Counted from the first letter of the stretch, positions 8,464 through 17,115 are shown. The stretch is 64,000 nucleotides of DNA from Streptomyces olivaceoviridis (GCF_014650115.1 NZ_BMUI01000009.1:1-64000), one strand, 5' to 3'. Made by a program: numbers and translations. The notes: generated by a model from the letters alone, not told the origin.

Positions 8464-8660
8464 GCAGAAGACTCGTCCGTGCTGTCCGCCCCAACCAGCA
8501 CCCCCCTGCGACCGGCCGCCGCGAGGGTGGTCATCGCGTGACCACCCTCGGGCATCCCGTTCGCGCCGCGGGCCGGGCAGGATGGACGACGACCGCCGTA
8601 CACCCGGAGGCGCACGCCCCGCACCCGCGCGGGCACCCGCCCCATCACCCGGAGGCCAAC

Positions 8661-9545
8661 ATGGACGCGTCGTCCGAGCTGGGAGCCTTCCTCAAGTCCC
8701 GCCGTGCCGCGCTGCGGCCGGAGGACGTCGGCCTCGCGACCGCGCCGGCCCGCCGCCGGGTCGCCGGGCTGCGCCGCGAGGAACTGGCCCTGCTCGCGGG
8801 CGTCAGCATCACCCACTACACCCGCCTCGAACAGGGCCGCGCGGCCGGCGTCTCCGACTCCGTGCTGGACGCCGTCGCCCGCACCCTGCGCCTCACCGAG
8901 GACGAGACCGCCCACCTCAGGGACCTGGCCCGCCCCGCCGCCCGGCGCCGCCCGGCCGCACCCCGCGCCGAACACGCGACCCCGTCGGCCCGTCAGCTGC
9001 TCGCCGCCATGACCGACGTACCGGCGCTCGTCCTGGACCGGCGCAACGACGTCCTGGCCTGGAACCGGCTGGGCCACGCCCTGCTCGCCCCGCACCTGCC
9101 GGGGGACGCCCCGGACACCCCCACCGTCCGCCCCAACCTCATCCGCATGCTGTTCCTGGACGAGCGCTACCGGGCCCTGTACGCCGACTGGAAGGAGGAG
9201 GCCCACCTCGCGGTCGCCTCCCTGCGCCTGGTCGCCGGCCGGCACCCGGACGACCGCGCACTGGCCGAGCTGATCGGCCATCTGTCCATCCGGAGCGACG
9301 AGTTCACCGCCCTCTGGGCCCGGCACCCGGTCCGCACCTGCGCCTCGGGGAGCAAGTCCCTGCGCCACCCGGCGGTCGGCACGCTGGAGCTGAGCTTCGA
9401 GAACCTGTGCCTCCCGGGCCCCGCGGGCCAGCGCCTCATCGCCTACACGGCCGCGCCCGGCACCCCGTCCGACGCGGCCCTGCGCCTCCTGGCCGGTACG
9501 ACGGCCCCCGCCGAGCCGGGGCTGTCCGCGCTGGACGCGCACTGA
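8661..9545 (+). CDS. XRE-family regulator with MmyB-like C-terminal domain
   Basis: A 294-residue DNA-binding regulator. The HTH_31/XRE domain (about 5-85) includes RRRVAGLRREELALLAGVS followed by THYTRLEQGR. The C-terminal part (about 110-280) is a PAS-like MmyB ligand-binding domain with VLDRRNDVLAWNRLGHALL and HPAVGTLELSFE. In characterised MmyB-type regulators this domain binds fatty acids or other small ligands. ATG at 8661 has GGAGG at 8651-8655. The divergent MFS exporter is the likely target. Longer in-frame extensions upstream run through the tandem repeat and are rejected. Confidence 0.92.
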   Translation: MDASSELGAFLKSRRAALRPEDVGLATAPARRRVAGLRREELALLAGVSITHYTRLEQGRAAGVSDSVLDAVARTLRLTEDETAHLRDLARPAARRRPAAPRAEHATPSARQLLAAMTDVPALVLDRRNDVLAWNRLGHALLAPHLPGDAPDTPTVRPNLIRMLFLDERYRALYADWKEEAHLAVASLRLVAGRHPDDRALAELIGHLSIRSDEFTALWARHPVRTCASGSKSLRHPAVGTLELSFENLCLPGPAGQRLIAYTAAPGTPSDAALRLLAGTTAPAEPGLSALDAH

Positions 9546-9777
9546 CCCACCGGCGAGGACCGAGGAGACGGGGGGATCGCCGCCGGCCGGCCCGCGCCTG
9601 ACCATCGCGGTCCCCGGCCCCGTCGGCAGGGTCGGCAGCCAGGTGAGCAGCGGGGCCGCCGCCCGCTAACGGTCCGGGCACCGGGCGCCGGCGGACTCGG
9701 GCGCGCACGCCGCCGTGCCGACCGTACGCACCCGTCCCGTCGACGAGGGCCGACACGGTCGACAGGTGACGGGCCGG
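9546..9777. other. Intergenic region, nothing recognised
   Basis: The region lies between the XRE regulator and the convergent phosphotransferase-fold gene. I see no gene, repeat or convincing terminator. Confidence 0.5.
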
Positions 9778-10578
9778 TCAGTTCAGCAGGGCAGCCGTGA
9801 ACGTCTCGCGGTGGTCCACCAGCCAGGTCTGCACGCGGTCCCAGCGTTCCCATCCACCACGCTCGGCCAACGCCTTGAGGCAGACGGGGTCACCGTCGGC
9901 CACGCGGCGGGCGACGAAGGCCCGGCACACCTGCGTGGCCTGCTCGATGACGCCCGGCAACGCGGCGCGCTCCTGCCCCGGGAGGCCGTAGCCGTCGGCC
10001 AGCATCCGCAGCCGTGCGGGCGCGTCCAGCCCACGGGGGTGGAGAGCGGCGGCGGATCCGGGATCCAGCATGGGCACCCAGTAGCGGGCGGTCATGGCGA
10101 TGTCCCACAGGGGGCGGCCAGGGGCCGCCAGGTCGAAATCGATCAGGGCAGCGGCACGACCGTCGCGGAAGACGACGTTCTCCGGGCACACGTCGTTGTG
10201 GCACAGCATCGTTCCCCCCTCCGGGTCGGCCAGGTCCCGGGGCCACTCGGCACGGCTGTCGACCGCGACGGCCGCGCCGGCCTCGTGCAGGCGCCGCAGC
10301 AGGCTCCCCACCGATTCGAGGGCGGCCTTCGTCATCGCCCAGTCCGGGAACGGCGGCAGCGCCACGTCGCCGGGGATGAAGGTCAGCCGCTCGCGGCCAT
10401 CCGCGGTGAGGCCGACAGGGACCGGCGCGCCGTCGAAGCCGTGCTCCCTCAGCGCGAGGAGACAGGCATGCAGAGCGCGCGCGTTGCGCGGCGCCGGGCG
10501 CTCGACCAACGCACCCCGGCGGAAGACCGCCCCCGCGTTCGCCATCCCGCCGGCCAGCGCCTCACCCTCAGCCGTCAT
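9778..10578 (-). CDS. Aminoglycoside-phosphotransferase-fold (APH) protein
   Basis: A 266-residue APH/choline-kinase-fold protein. It shows the catalytic loop HNDVCPENVVF (Brenner-like HxDxxxxN) and the metal-binding LIDFDLAAPGRPLWDI (DFD in place of DFG). The N-terminal GGMANAG segment is a glycine-rich nucleotide loop. The family phosphorylates aminoglycosides or unrelated small molecules. Nothing nearby identifies a substrate and resistance should not be assumed. ATG at 10578 follows a TAGCGT -10 (minus strand) by 7 nt, suggesting a leaderless mRNA. A GTG three codons upstream is possible. The frame is open far beyond this start across the antisense of the next gene, but that extension is a high-GC artefact. 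Confidence 0.85.
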   Translation of the reverse strand: MTAEGEALAGGMANAGAVFRRGALVERPAPRNARALHACLLALREHGFDGAPVPVGLTADGRERLTFIPGDVALPPFPDWAMTKAALESVGSLLRRLHEAGAAVAVDSRAEWPRDLADPEGGTMLCHNDVCPENVVFRDGRAAALIDFDLAAPGRPLWDIAMTARYWVPMLDPGSAAALHPRGLDAPARLRMLADGYGLPGQERAALPGVIEQATQVCRAFVARRVADGDPVCLKALAERGGWERWDRVQTWLVDHRETFTAALLN

Positions 10579-10929
10579 GACGGTCACGCTACCGCCGGAT
10601 CGACCCGCGCGAAGCAGTCCCCGGAACCAAGAAGCCACCCGATCGAGGCGGCCCCGTACTCGTCGCCGACCACGCCCCCGTGACGGTGCCCACCGCCTCC
10701 GTGAACGCGGCGATGTGCTCCCCGTCGTCAGCACGGTGCGGTGACGCCGGCCTCGGTGCCCGCCGCCCGGCCGGAGAGGCTGACCGACCCGTGGGCACAG
10801 CGCGCTGCCGTGACCGCCCGCCGGACGTATGGTCCGTATATGAGTGCCGTCTGGTCCGGCCGGCGCGGTGCCGCGCCGCCGGAGCCGCCCTCTGGTCGCC
10901 GCCGGTGCCCCCGCACAGGAGGGTGAAGC
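10579..10929. other. Divergent promoter region
   Basis: The region separates the APH-fold gene from the SpoIIE phosphatase gene. It holds TAGCGT for the minus-strand gene and, for the plus-strand gene, an inverted repeat CGGAC-GTATG-GTCCG (10822-10836) overlapping a TATGGT -10 candidate. The minus strand has a short protein-like stretch (about 10690-10740) that could be a gene remnant, but I cannot assign it. Confidence 0.4.
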
Positions 10930-13074
10930 GTGTCCGACACGGTCACCGACCCTCGCTCCCACGGCTTCGGACCGGACGCCGTGGACTCCGTCCTGGGCCA
11001 CTGCGCACGGGAGACCGGTGCCTACGCCGGCGCGGTCTACGTCCTGTCCTCCGACGGGCAGATGCTCCAGCTCGCGGTGCTGAGCGGGATCTCCCGGCGG
11101 ATCGCCACGCCCTGGGCACGCGTTCCGCTGCCGGCCGCGAGCCCGGTGAGCGACGCCGTGCGGCAGGGCGGCCTGGTGTGGATCGGCAGCCAGGAGGAGC
11201 TGGCGCGCCGCTACCCGCAGCTGGCGCTGGTCCTGCCGCATCCGTTCGCCATGGTCGCCGCGCCGATCAGCACCGGCGCCCGGACATGGGGCGGTCTGGT
11301 GCTGCACTGGTCCAGCGCGCACCCTGCCACGCTGAGCGCACAGGAGCGTGCGGTGATCGACGACACCTGCCGCCGGCTGGGGCCGATCCTGCGGCAGGCC
11401 GCCGACAGCGGTCGCGTCCTGGCCGGGCCCGAGCCGCGGATCCTGTCCCCGCCGCGGAACCGCGCCGCCGGACCGGCCGAAGCCCAGGCCGCGGCCGACT
11501 TCGCCGAGCGCCTTCCCAGCGGCTGCTGCGCCCTCGACCCGGACGGCCGGATCACCTTCCTCACCACCACCGCGGCACAGCTGCTCGGGGCCGGCATTCC
11601 CGACCTGCTGGGCGCCCGGCCCTGGGAGGCGCTCGCGTGGCTGGACAACCCGGTCGCCGAAGACCGTTACCGGGCCGCCGTGCTGAGCCGCCGGCCGACG
11701 TCCTTCACCGCCCGTCGGCCCCCCGACCAGTGGCTGTCGTTCCACCTGTACCCGGACGCGTCCGGCATCAGCGTGCGCATCGTCCCCACGTCCTCGGCCG
11801 ACGCCGTACCCCCTGCGCACCTGCTGCACCCCGCGCCCGCGGCGGAACCCGGCCGGGCCACGGCCCTCTACCACCTGATGCATCTGGCCGCCACGCTCAC
11901 CGAAGCGGTCGGCGTCCGAGACGTCGTCGAAAGGGTCGCCGACCAGATCCTGCCCGCCTTCGGCGCCCAGGCCCTCGCTCTGATGGCCGCGGAGGAGGGC
12001 AGACTGCGGATCATCGGCTACCACGGCTACTCCGCCGCGCTCATGCACCGCTTCGACGCGGTTCCCCTCACGTCCGACACCCCGGCGGTGCACGTCCTGA
12101 CGACAGGGATACCGAGCTTCTTCGGCACCTTCGACGCCCTCAAGGCGGCCTACCCTCCCGCCGTCCTCCAGGACGACATGGCGGCCTGGGCGTTCCTGCC
12201 GCTGATCACCTCCGGACGCCCCGTCGGCTCGCTGGTCCTCGCCTACGACCGGCCGCGCGCCTTCCCCGCCGAGGAGCGCTCCGTCCTCACCTCGACCGCC
12301 GGGCTGATCGCCCAGGCGCTGGACCGCGCCCGCCTCTACGACGCCACGCAGCAGCTCGCCCACGACCTCCAGGCCGGTCTGCTGCCCCGCACCCTGCCCC
12401 GCGTCCCCGGCCTGGACGTGGCCGCCCGCTACCTTCCCACCAGCTACGGCATGGACGTCGGCGGGGACTTCTACGACCTCATCCGCCTCGACGAGGCAGC
12501 CGCCGCCGCGACCATCGGAGACGTCCAGGGGCACAACGTCCAGGCCGCCACCCTGATGGGACAGGTCCGCACCGCCGTCCACGCCTCCGCCGGCGCACCC
12601 CCCGGCGAGGTCCTCGCCCGCACCAACCGCCTGCTCACCGATCTCGACGCCGGCCTGTTCACCAGCTGCCTCTACGCCGACCTCGACCTCGCCCGGCACA
12701 GCGCCTGCCTGGCCACCGCCGGACATCCCCCGCCGATCCTGCGCCATCCGGACGGCCACACCGAGATCGTCGAGCTGCCTCCCGGGCTCCTGCTCGGCAT
12801 CGACCCCGCCGCCGACTACCCGACGGCGAACATCCCGCTGCTCCCCGGTGCCGTGCTCGTCCTGTACACCGACGGGCTCGTCGAGGCCCCCGGCACCGAC
12901 ATCGAGGACGCGATCAGGGCTCTCGCCGGCCGGCTCGCCCACGCGCGGAACCAGCCCGTGGACGCCCTGGCCGACACCCTCGTCACCGGCGCCCAGCACA
13001 CCGCGCCGCGCAGCGACGACGTCGCCCTGCTCCTGATCAGCCCGCAGCGGACGCGCGCACCCGGTGCGCGGTGA
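10930..13074 (+). CDS. GAF/PAS-domain PP2C (SpoIIE-type) serine phosphatase
   Basis: A 714-residue cytoplasmic phosphatase. In order: a GAF domain (about 5-140), a degenerate PAS-like segment (about 190-300, GCCALDPDGRITFLTTTAAQ), a second GAF domain (about 313-465) and a SpoIIE/PP2C domain (about 480-705). The PP2C motifs include DVGGDFYDL, the GDVQGHN metal motif, LATAGHPPPIL and VLYTDGLVEAPG. It lacks the C-terminal HATPase anti-sigma domain that many Streptomyces relatives carry, so partners must be in trans. Such proteins dephosphorylate anti-anti-sigma factors. GTG at 10930 has AGGAGGG at 10917-10923. No STAS protein lies next to it; the only RsbW-like ATPase in the window is at 41303. 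Confidence 0.93.
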   Translation: MSDTVTDPRSHGFGPDAVDSVLGHCARETGAYAGAVYVLSSDGQMLQLAVLSGISRRIATPWARVPLPAASPVSDAVRQGGLVWIGSQEELARRYPQLALVLPHPFAMVAAPISTGARTWGGLVLHWSSAHPATLSAQERAVIDDTCRRLGPILRQAADSGRVLAGPEPRILSPPRNRAAGPAEAQAAADFAERLPSGCCALDPDGRITFLTTTAAQLLGAGIPDLLGARPWEALAWLDNPVAEDRYRAAVLSRRPTSFTARRPPDQWLSFHLYPDASGISVRIVPTSSADAVPPAHLLHPAPAAEPGRATALYHLMHLAATLTEAVGVRDVVERVADQILPAFGAQALALMAAEEGRLRIIGYHGYSAALMHRFDAVPLTSDTPAVHVLTTGIPSFFGTFDALKAAYPPAVLQDDMAAWAFLPLITSGRPVGSLVLAYDRPRAFPAEERSVLTSTAGLIAQALDRARLYDATQQLAHDLQAGLLPRTLPRVPGLDVAARYLPTSYGMDVGGDFYDLIRLDEAAAAATIGDVQGHNVQAATLMGQVRTAVHASAGAPPGEVLARTNRLLTDLDAGLFTSCLYADLDLARHSACLATAGHPPPILRHPDGHTEIVELPPGLLLGIDPAADYPTANIPLLPGAVLVLYTDGLVEAPGTDIEDAIRALAGRLAHARNQPVDALADTLVTGAQHTAPRSDDVALLLISPQRTRAPGAR

Positions 13075-13145
13075 TTCCACGACGACGTGACCGCTCCGAG
13101 CGCCTCCGCCTTACCGTACGAGCGGCCTCCGTGTCCCCCTTCTTG

Positions 13146-13174
13146 TTAAAGTGACAGGAACCCAAGTACCTTAA
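13146..13174. promoter_or_regulatory. AT-rich imperfect dyad upstream of the Nudix operon
   Basis: TTAAAGTG at 13146-13153 and AAGTACCTTAA at 13164-13174 form an imperfect inverted repeat centred near 13160, immediately before the ATG at 13180. The segment is strikingly AT-rich for this genome. NrtR-type Nudix regulators bind their own promoters, so this is a plausible autoregulatory operator. The symmetry is weak. Confidence 0.35.
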
Positions 13175-13179
13175 GAACC

Positions 13180-13923
13180 ATGCAAGATGACGCGTGGTCA
13201 CCCTCACCTGTGCTCCTGACGGTCGATCTCGTGATCCTGACGCTGCGCGAGGGGCGGCTGTGTGTCCTGCTCGTGGAGCGGGGCGAAGATCCTTTCCAGG
13301 GCATGCCGGCTCTGCCCGGCGGATTCCTCAATCACGCCGGCGAGGAGATCCTGGACGCCGCCCACCGTGAGCTGAGTGAGGAGACCGCTCTGACTGCCGG
13401 GTGGGTGCATCTCGAACAACTGGCCATCTACGGGGGCGTAGGCCGCGATCCAAGGGGACGAGTCGTTTCCGTGGCCCACTTGGCGATCGCGCCGGGACTC
13501 CCCGAACCGGTCGCGGGAACGGATGCCATGGACGCCGCGTGGGTTCCCGCGGAAGCCGTCCTGTCCGGCGAAGTGGAACTGGCCTTCGACCACCGCCGGA
13601 TCGTGACCGACGGAATCGAACGCGCGCGTACCAAGCTCGAATCCTCGGCGCTCGCCACGGCGTTCTGCGGAGAACTCTTCACCATAGCCGAGTTGCAGCA
13701 GGTGTACGAGGCGGTGTGGGGCACCGAACTCGACACCCGTAATTTCTACCGGAAAGTCCAGGCCGTGGAGGGATTCATCATTCCCGCCGACTCCGGACGC
13801 AGGAGCACGGGAGGACGGCCCGCCCGGCTGTACCGGGCCGGCCCCAAGAAGGTGTTGTTCCCGCCGCTGATCCGACCTGTGCCGTCCACAACGGAAGAGG
13901 GCACGAGAGAGGAAGGGGAATAG
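13180..13923 (+). CDS. Nudix-domain transcriptional regulator (NrtR-like)
   Basis: A 247-residue protein. The N-terminal Nudix fold (about 10-145) carries a Nudix box ending in AAHRELSEETAL. The spacing between the first glycine and first glutamate is one residue longer than the canonical hydrolase motif. The C-terminal winged-helix region (about 155-230) has FTIAELQQVYEAVWG and NFYRKVQA, typical of NrtR-type regulators that sense ADP-ribose or other NAD-derived molecules. The protein is therefore more likely a sensor/repressor than an enzyme. Its stop codon directly abuts the nucleosidase ATG (13924), so the two are one operon. The context suggests that a nucleotide-derived signal controls a nucleosidase effector. 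Confidence 0.88.
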   Translation: MQDDAWSPSPVLLTVDLVILTLREGRLCVLLVERGEDPFQGMPALPGGFLNHAGEEILDAAHRELSEETALTAGWVHLEQLAIYGGVGRDPRGRVVSVAHLAIAPGLPEPVAGTDAMDAAWVPAEAVLSGEVELAFDHRRIVTDGIERARTKLESSALATAFCGELFTIAELQQVYEAVWGTELDTRNFYRKVQAVEGFIIPADSGRRSTGGRPARLYRAGPKKVLFPPLIRPVPSTTEEGTREEGE

Positions 13924-15087
13924 ATGTCGAAGGACCTGGTGGTGATCCTCACCGCCCTCAATCTTGAATACCAGGCCGTGCGCCGGAAACTGGCCGGTGC
14001 GCAGGTGCACCGCCATGAGCGCGGGACGCTGTTCGAGGTGGGAACCGTGCAGGGCACTTCGTGTCGTGTCGCGCTCGGCCTGACGAACAAGGGGAATCAC
14101 TCCGCCGCGGTGATCGCCGAGCGCGCGATACAGGAGTTCTCGCCGGTGGCCGTGTTGTTCGTCGGCGTCGCCGGTGCCCTGTGGGACACCGCCAGGCTGG
14201 GCGACGTGGTGATGGCGACACACGTGTACGCCTACCACGGCGGGACCAGCGAGGACGACGGGCTCAAGTCCCGTCCCCGGGTGTGGGAGACGGCGCACGG
14301 CATCAGCCAGCTCGGCTCGCATCTGGCGCGCGTGAACGACTGGGCCGACGACACGCCCGGTCAGGGGCGCGCCCCGCAGGTGCGCTTCGGCGCGATCGCC
14401 GCCGGCGAGGTCGTACAGAACTCGAAGATCTCCGCCGAGGCGCGGTGGATCCGGCAGCACTACAACGACGCGCTCGCGATCGAGATGGAGGCGGCCGGTG
14501 TGGCGCAGGCGGGTCATCTCAACGGGGCACCGGTGGCCATCATCCGGGGGATCAGCGACCGGGCGGACGGTACGAAGAACAGCGCGAAGGACCGTAACTG
14601 GCAACCACGGGCCGCGGCGAACGCGGCGGCGTTCGCCACACGGCTGGCCGTGGAACTGGTGAGGGAACAGGAGCAGATCGAAATGTCCCAGGCAGACAGG
14701 GCCCCCACGGCCGACAGACTCGAAGAGCGCGTCAGCAACACCGCCCACAACAGCACCGTCGGCATCATGGCCGGCTCCGTCAAGGGCAGCAGCGTCTACG
14801 TGAACGCGGATCCGAAGGTGGCCGGTCCGGCGGACCTGGTCGCGGAGCTGGACGCCTTCCGTGAGCACCTGAAGCGTCACCGCGCCGAGGGCGCCCTCGA
14901 CGACGACACCTACCGAGAGGCACTGGCCGAGCTGGGCTTCGCCCGCCGGGCAGCAACGGAGAACACTCCCGAGCCGTCCAAGAGGGCGACCATGGCACTC
15001 AAGAGGTTACGCGGTCTGGTCGCGGAGTTCCCCGAGCTGGTCTCCAGGCTGGTACCACTGGTCGTCGCGGCGGGTGACTTGTCATGA
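13924..15087 (+). CDS. PNP/UDP-family nucleosidase with C-terminal signalling extension
   Basis: A 387-residue protein. Residues 1-250 form a purine-nucleoside-phosphorylase/MTA-SAH-nucleosidase fold. Likely active-site residues are E15 (ALNLEYQAV), the phosphate/ribose segment FVGVAGAL, E189 in IEMEAAGVAQAG and D212 in GISDRADG. Residues 276-294 carry NSTVGIMAGSVKGSSVYVN, a Gly/Asn/Val-rich motif found again at the N-terminus of the next protein. Residues 300-387 are a charged helical domain. Nucleosidase domains of this family occur as effectors in bacterial conflict systems, where they are thought to deplete nucleotides. Start and stop are tightly coupled to both neighbours. A housekeeping salvage role is less likely given the extension and context. 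Confidence 0.87.
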   Translation: MSKDLVVILTALNLEYQAVRRKLAGAQVHRHERGTLFEVGTVQGTSCRVALGLTNKGNHSAAVIAERAIQEFSPVAVLFVGVAGALWDTARLGDVVMATHVYAYHGGTSEDDGLKSRPRVWETAHGISQLGSHLARVNDWADDTPGQGRAPQVRFGAIAAGEVVQNSKISAEARWIRQHYNDALAIEMEAAGVAQAGHLNGAPVAIIRGISDRADGTKNSAKDRNWQPRAAANAAAFATRLAVELVREQEQIEMSQADRAPTADRLEERVSNTAHNSTVGIMAGSVKGSSVYVNADPKVAGPADLVAELDAFREHLKRHRAEGALDDDTYREALAELGFARRAATENTPEPSKRATMALKRLRGLVAEFPELVSRLVPLVVAAGDLS

Positions 15088-17069
15088 TCGACGGCAGCCA
15101 TGTCACGCAGAATTCGGCCGCGTACGACTCCACCGTCGGAATCCAGGCCGAGACCGTGCACAACTCCAACGTCTACTTCGTCCATCCTGACGCGTCGCCT
15201 CAGGAGAAGTACAAGGTCGGTGTGCGGTTCCTTCAGGACGGCATTCCCAGCCGTGCCCGCGACATGATCAGTGACGCGATCGCCCACGGATACGACAGCG
15301 CGGAGGTCCGTTTCCACGGGGTGCTCGCCATGCTCAGTGGACGCGCCTACCACGACCTCGGCACCGAGGAACTCCGGTGGCTGCACGAAGCCTCCGGGCG
15401 CGTAGGGACCTACGCCGAGGGAGAGTGGAAAGACGCTCTGCGCGTCGCTTTCGAACTGCTGGCGACGCTCAGCACGGCGGACGGCGAAGCAGGACGCGTG
15501 GGGGAGCGGTTGCGAGCCCTGCCACCTCACCGGCGGGACGAGATCCTCCACCACTTCGACCTCGTGCTCACCGGAGGGCTGAAGGACAGCCTGTGGGCCG
15601 AGAACCGCGAGCGGGCCGAGGCGGCTCGCTTCGGCAACGGCCGGATCCAACGGGTCTGGGCCTATTTCGAACCCGACCCCATCGGGCCACGGGCCCTGCC
15701 GCCCCGCCCGAGCACCGCTGCCGCCGCCCGGGCGGCCATCCCGGTCCGAGTCGGCCTGTTCGTCCTCGTCACCGCGTTCCTCTGCGTCGTGTCCCTGATC
15801 GCGGCTCCGGCCGCGGCAGCCGTCGAGTTACTGGTGGCGCTCGGTGCGGGCGCGACCGCGACGCACTTCGGCAGCCGATGGTGGTACCAGGAACACCAAC
15901 TGAGGGCCCGGAACCGTATGTTCCAGGTACCGCACACGCGCGATCCCGCCTCGCCCGGGGACGGGTTCACCAACCGTGTCCGCCATTCGTTCGACCACTA
16001 CTTCAGTGTGCGTGTGCCTCATGGACTGGCCCCGCAGGAATGGCTCGGTCTCACCGGCCACATCCGCGACAGCCTCGTCGCCGAGATCGCGGTTCTCTAC
16101 CGCGAGAGCCGAATCAGCGTGGACCGGGTCAACTGGCTGATCCGCCATCTCGCCGAGGACGCCCGGGACCGGTACAGCACAGGCACCCTGTTCGATCGCC
16201 GCCACCAGAACCAGACGTCGGCGTCGGCGAAGGCGCTGTGTGTGGTCGCCCTCGTCATCCTCGGCTTCACGACTCTGGCCCTGCTCGGCACGGTGGCCTC
16301 AGGTGCCGGTGCGTCGCACATGGTGCTGGCCGTCCTCGCCGTGGTCGGCGTGGTCTGGTCCGGACGCGCGGCTGCGTCCTCGTGGTTGGAGGCCCGGGGC
16401 GAGGAGCGCCGAGTGGCCGAGGAAACCCAGGAGTACCAGGAGCGGCTGGCCGCGCGGCAAGCCGCGTACCAGAACTGGAAGTCGTTCCTGGACGCCACGC
16501 GGCCCAGCGAGCTGGAAATGGAGACCTGGCTCACCTGCGACAAGACGCTGTTCGTCGACGAAGCACTCCACCACTACCAGCTCACCTGGCGCGACCTGAT
16601 CACCCACACCATCCTGGTGACACCCGCACGCCCCTACAGGCGAGGGCGGGTGAAGGGCGGCCCTTGGCGGTACTCGCGCTACAACTTCCGTCTCTTCCTG
16701 GTCACACAGGACGGCGTTCGTGAGATCAGCGCGGAATTCGATTTCACCGACGCGAAACGCGGGACCAGGCAGCGAAGCAACTACCGGTTCGACGCGTTGT
16801 CCTCCGTACAGGTCACCGAGCGCAGTGAGGTCGGCTACGACCTGGAGCTCATCCTCACCAACGGGCCGGCCAGGAACATCCGTGTCGCGGACGCCGACAC
16901 CCATCAACTCGCGCCGGACGAGAACGCCCAGGAGATCTCCGAGATCAACCTCAGTGCGGCCGGTTTCATCCACACCTTCCGCCTCCTGGAAGGAATCGCG
17001 GCGGACGGAAAGGGCTGGATCGAACGGAACCACCCCAAGAACCTGCCGACCTTCCGCGCTGTCGGCTGA
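15084..17069 (+). CDS. Four-TM membrane protein with N-terminal signalling motif
   Basis: A 661-residue protein overlapping the nucleosidase gene by ATGA. Residues 15-33 contain DSTVGIQAETVHNSNVYFV, sharing 10 of 18 positions with residues 276-293 of the nucleosidase. A helical region of about 40-185 looks TPR-like. Two pairs of membrane helices follow (about 222-240, 242-262, 383-402, 411-431), then a charged coiled segment (about 432-465) and a beta-rich cytoplasmic C-terminus (about 500-640). No named family is recognised. The shared motif suggests homotypic contact with the nucleosidase, so this could be the sensor, anchor or a membrane-active partner. A terminator-like hairpin follows the gene. 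Confidence 0.8.
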   Translation: MIDGSHVTQNSAAYDSTVGIQAETVHNSNVYFVHPDASPQEKYKVGVRFLQDGIPSRARDMISDAIAHGYDSAEVRFHGVLAMLSGRAYHDLGTEELRWLHEASGRVGTYAEGEWKDALRVAFELLATLSTADGEAGRVGERLRALPPHRRDEILHHFDLVLTGGLKDSLWAENRERAEAARFGNGRIQRVWAYFEPDPIGPRALPPRPSTAAAARAAIPVRVGLFVLVTAFLCVVSLIAAPAAAAVELLVALGAGATATHFGSRWWYQEHQLRARNRMFQVPHTRDPASPGDGFTNRVRHSFDHYFSVRVPHGLAPQEWLGLTGHIRDSLVAEIAVLYRESRISVDRVNWLIRHLAEDARDRYSTGTLFDRRHQNQTSASAKALCVVALVILGFTTLALLGTVASGAGASHMVLAVLAVVGVVWSGRAAASSWLEARGEERRVAEETQEYQERLAARQAAYQNWKSFLDATRPSELEMETWLTCDKTLFVDEALHHYQLTWRDLITHTILVTPARPYRRGRVKGGPWRYSRYNFRLFLVTQDGVREISAEFDFTDAKRGTRQRSNYRFDALSSVQVTERSEVGYDLELILTNGPARNIRVADADTHQLAPDENAQEISEINLSAAGFIHTFRLLEGIAADGKGWIERNHPKNLPTFRAVG

Positions 17070-17076
17070 GTCTTCG

Positions 17077-17115
17077 GGGCGGGCAGGGGCCGGAGCGCCG
17101 GAGCCCTGCCCGCCC
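17077..17115. terminator. Strong hairpin after the Nudix-nucleosidase operon
   Basis: GGGCGGGCAGGG (17077-17088) pairs perfectly with CCCTGCCCGCCC (17104-17115), with further inner pairing. No U-tract follows. It begins 8 bp after the stop codon, consistent with the 3' end of the three-gene operon. Confidence 0.6.

Noticed and set aside
9778..10578. Aminoglycoside resistance gene
   Set aside because: The fold fits, but many APH-fold proteins act on other substrates and no resistance context is present.
10589..10798. 69-codon minus-strand ORF
   Set aside because: Part of it looks protein-like but the ends do not. It may be a remnant, too weak to annotate as a gene.
13055..13069. Terminator GCGCACC-C-GGTGCGC at the end of the SpoIIE phosphatase gene
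   Set aside because: The dyad lies inside the coding end, has a 1-nt loop and no U-tract; probably chance in GC-rich sequence.
9778..13080. 1100-codon open frame on the minus strand
   Set aside because: Only its last 266 codons (start 10578) are protein-like. The rest is antisense to the SpoIIE phosphatase gene and stays open because of third-position GC bias.
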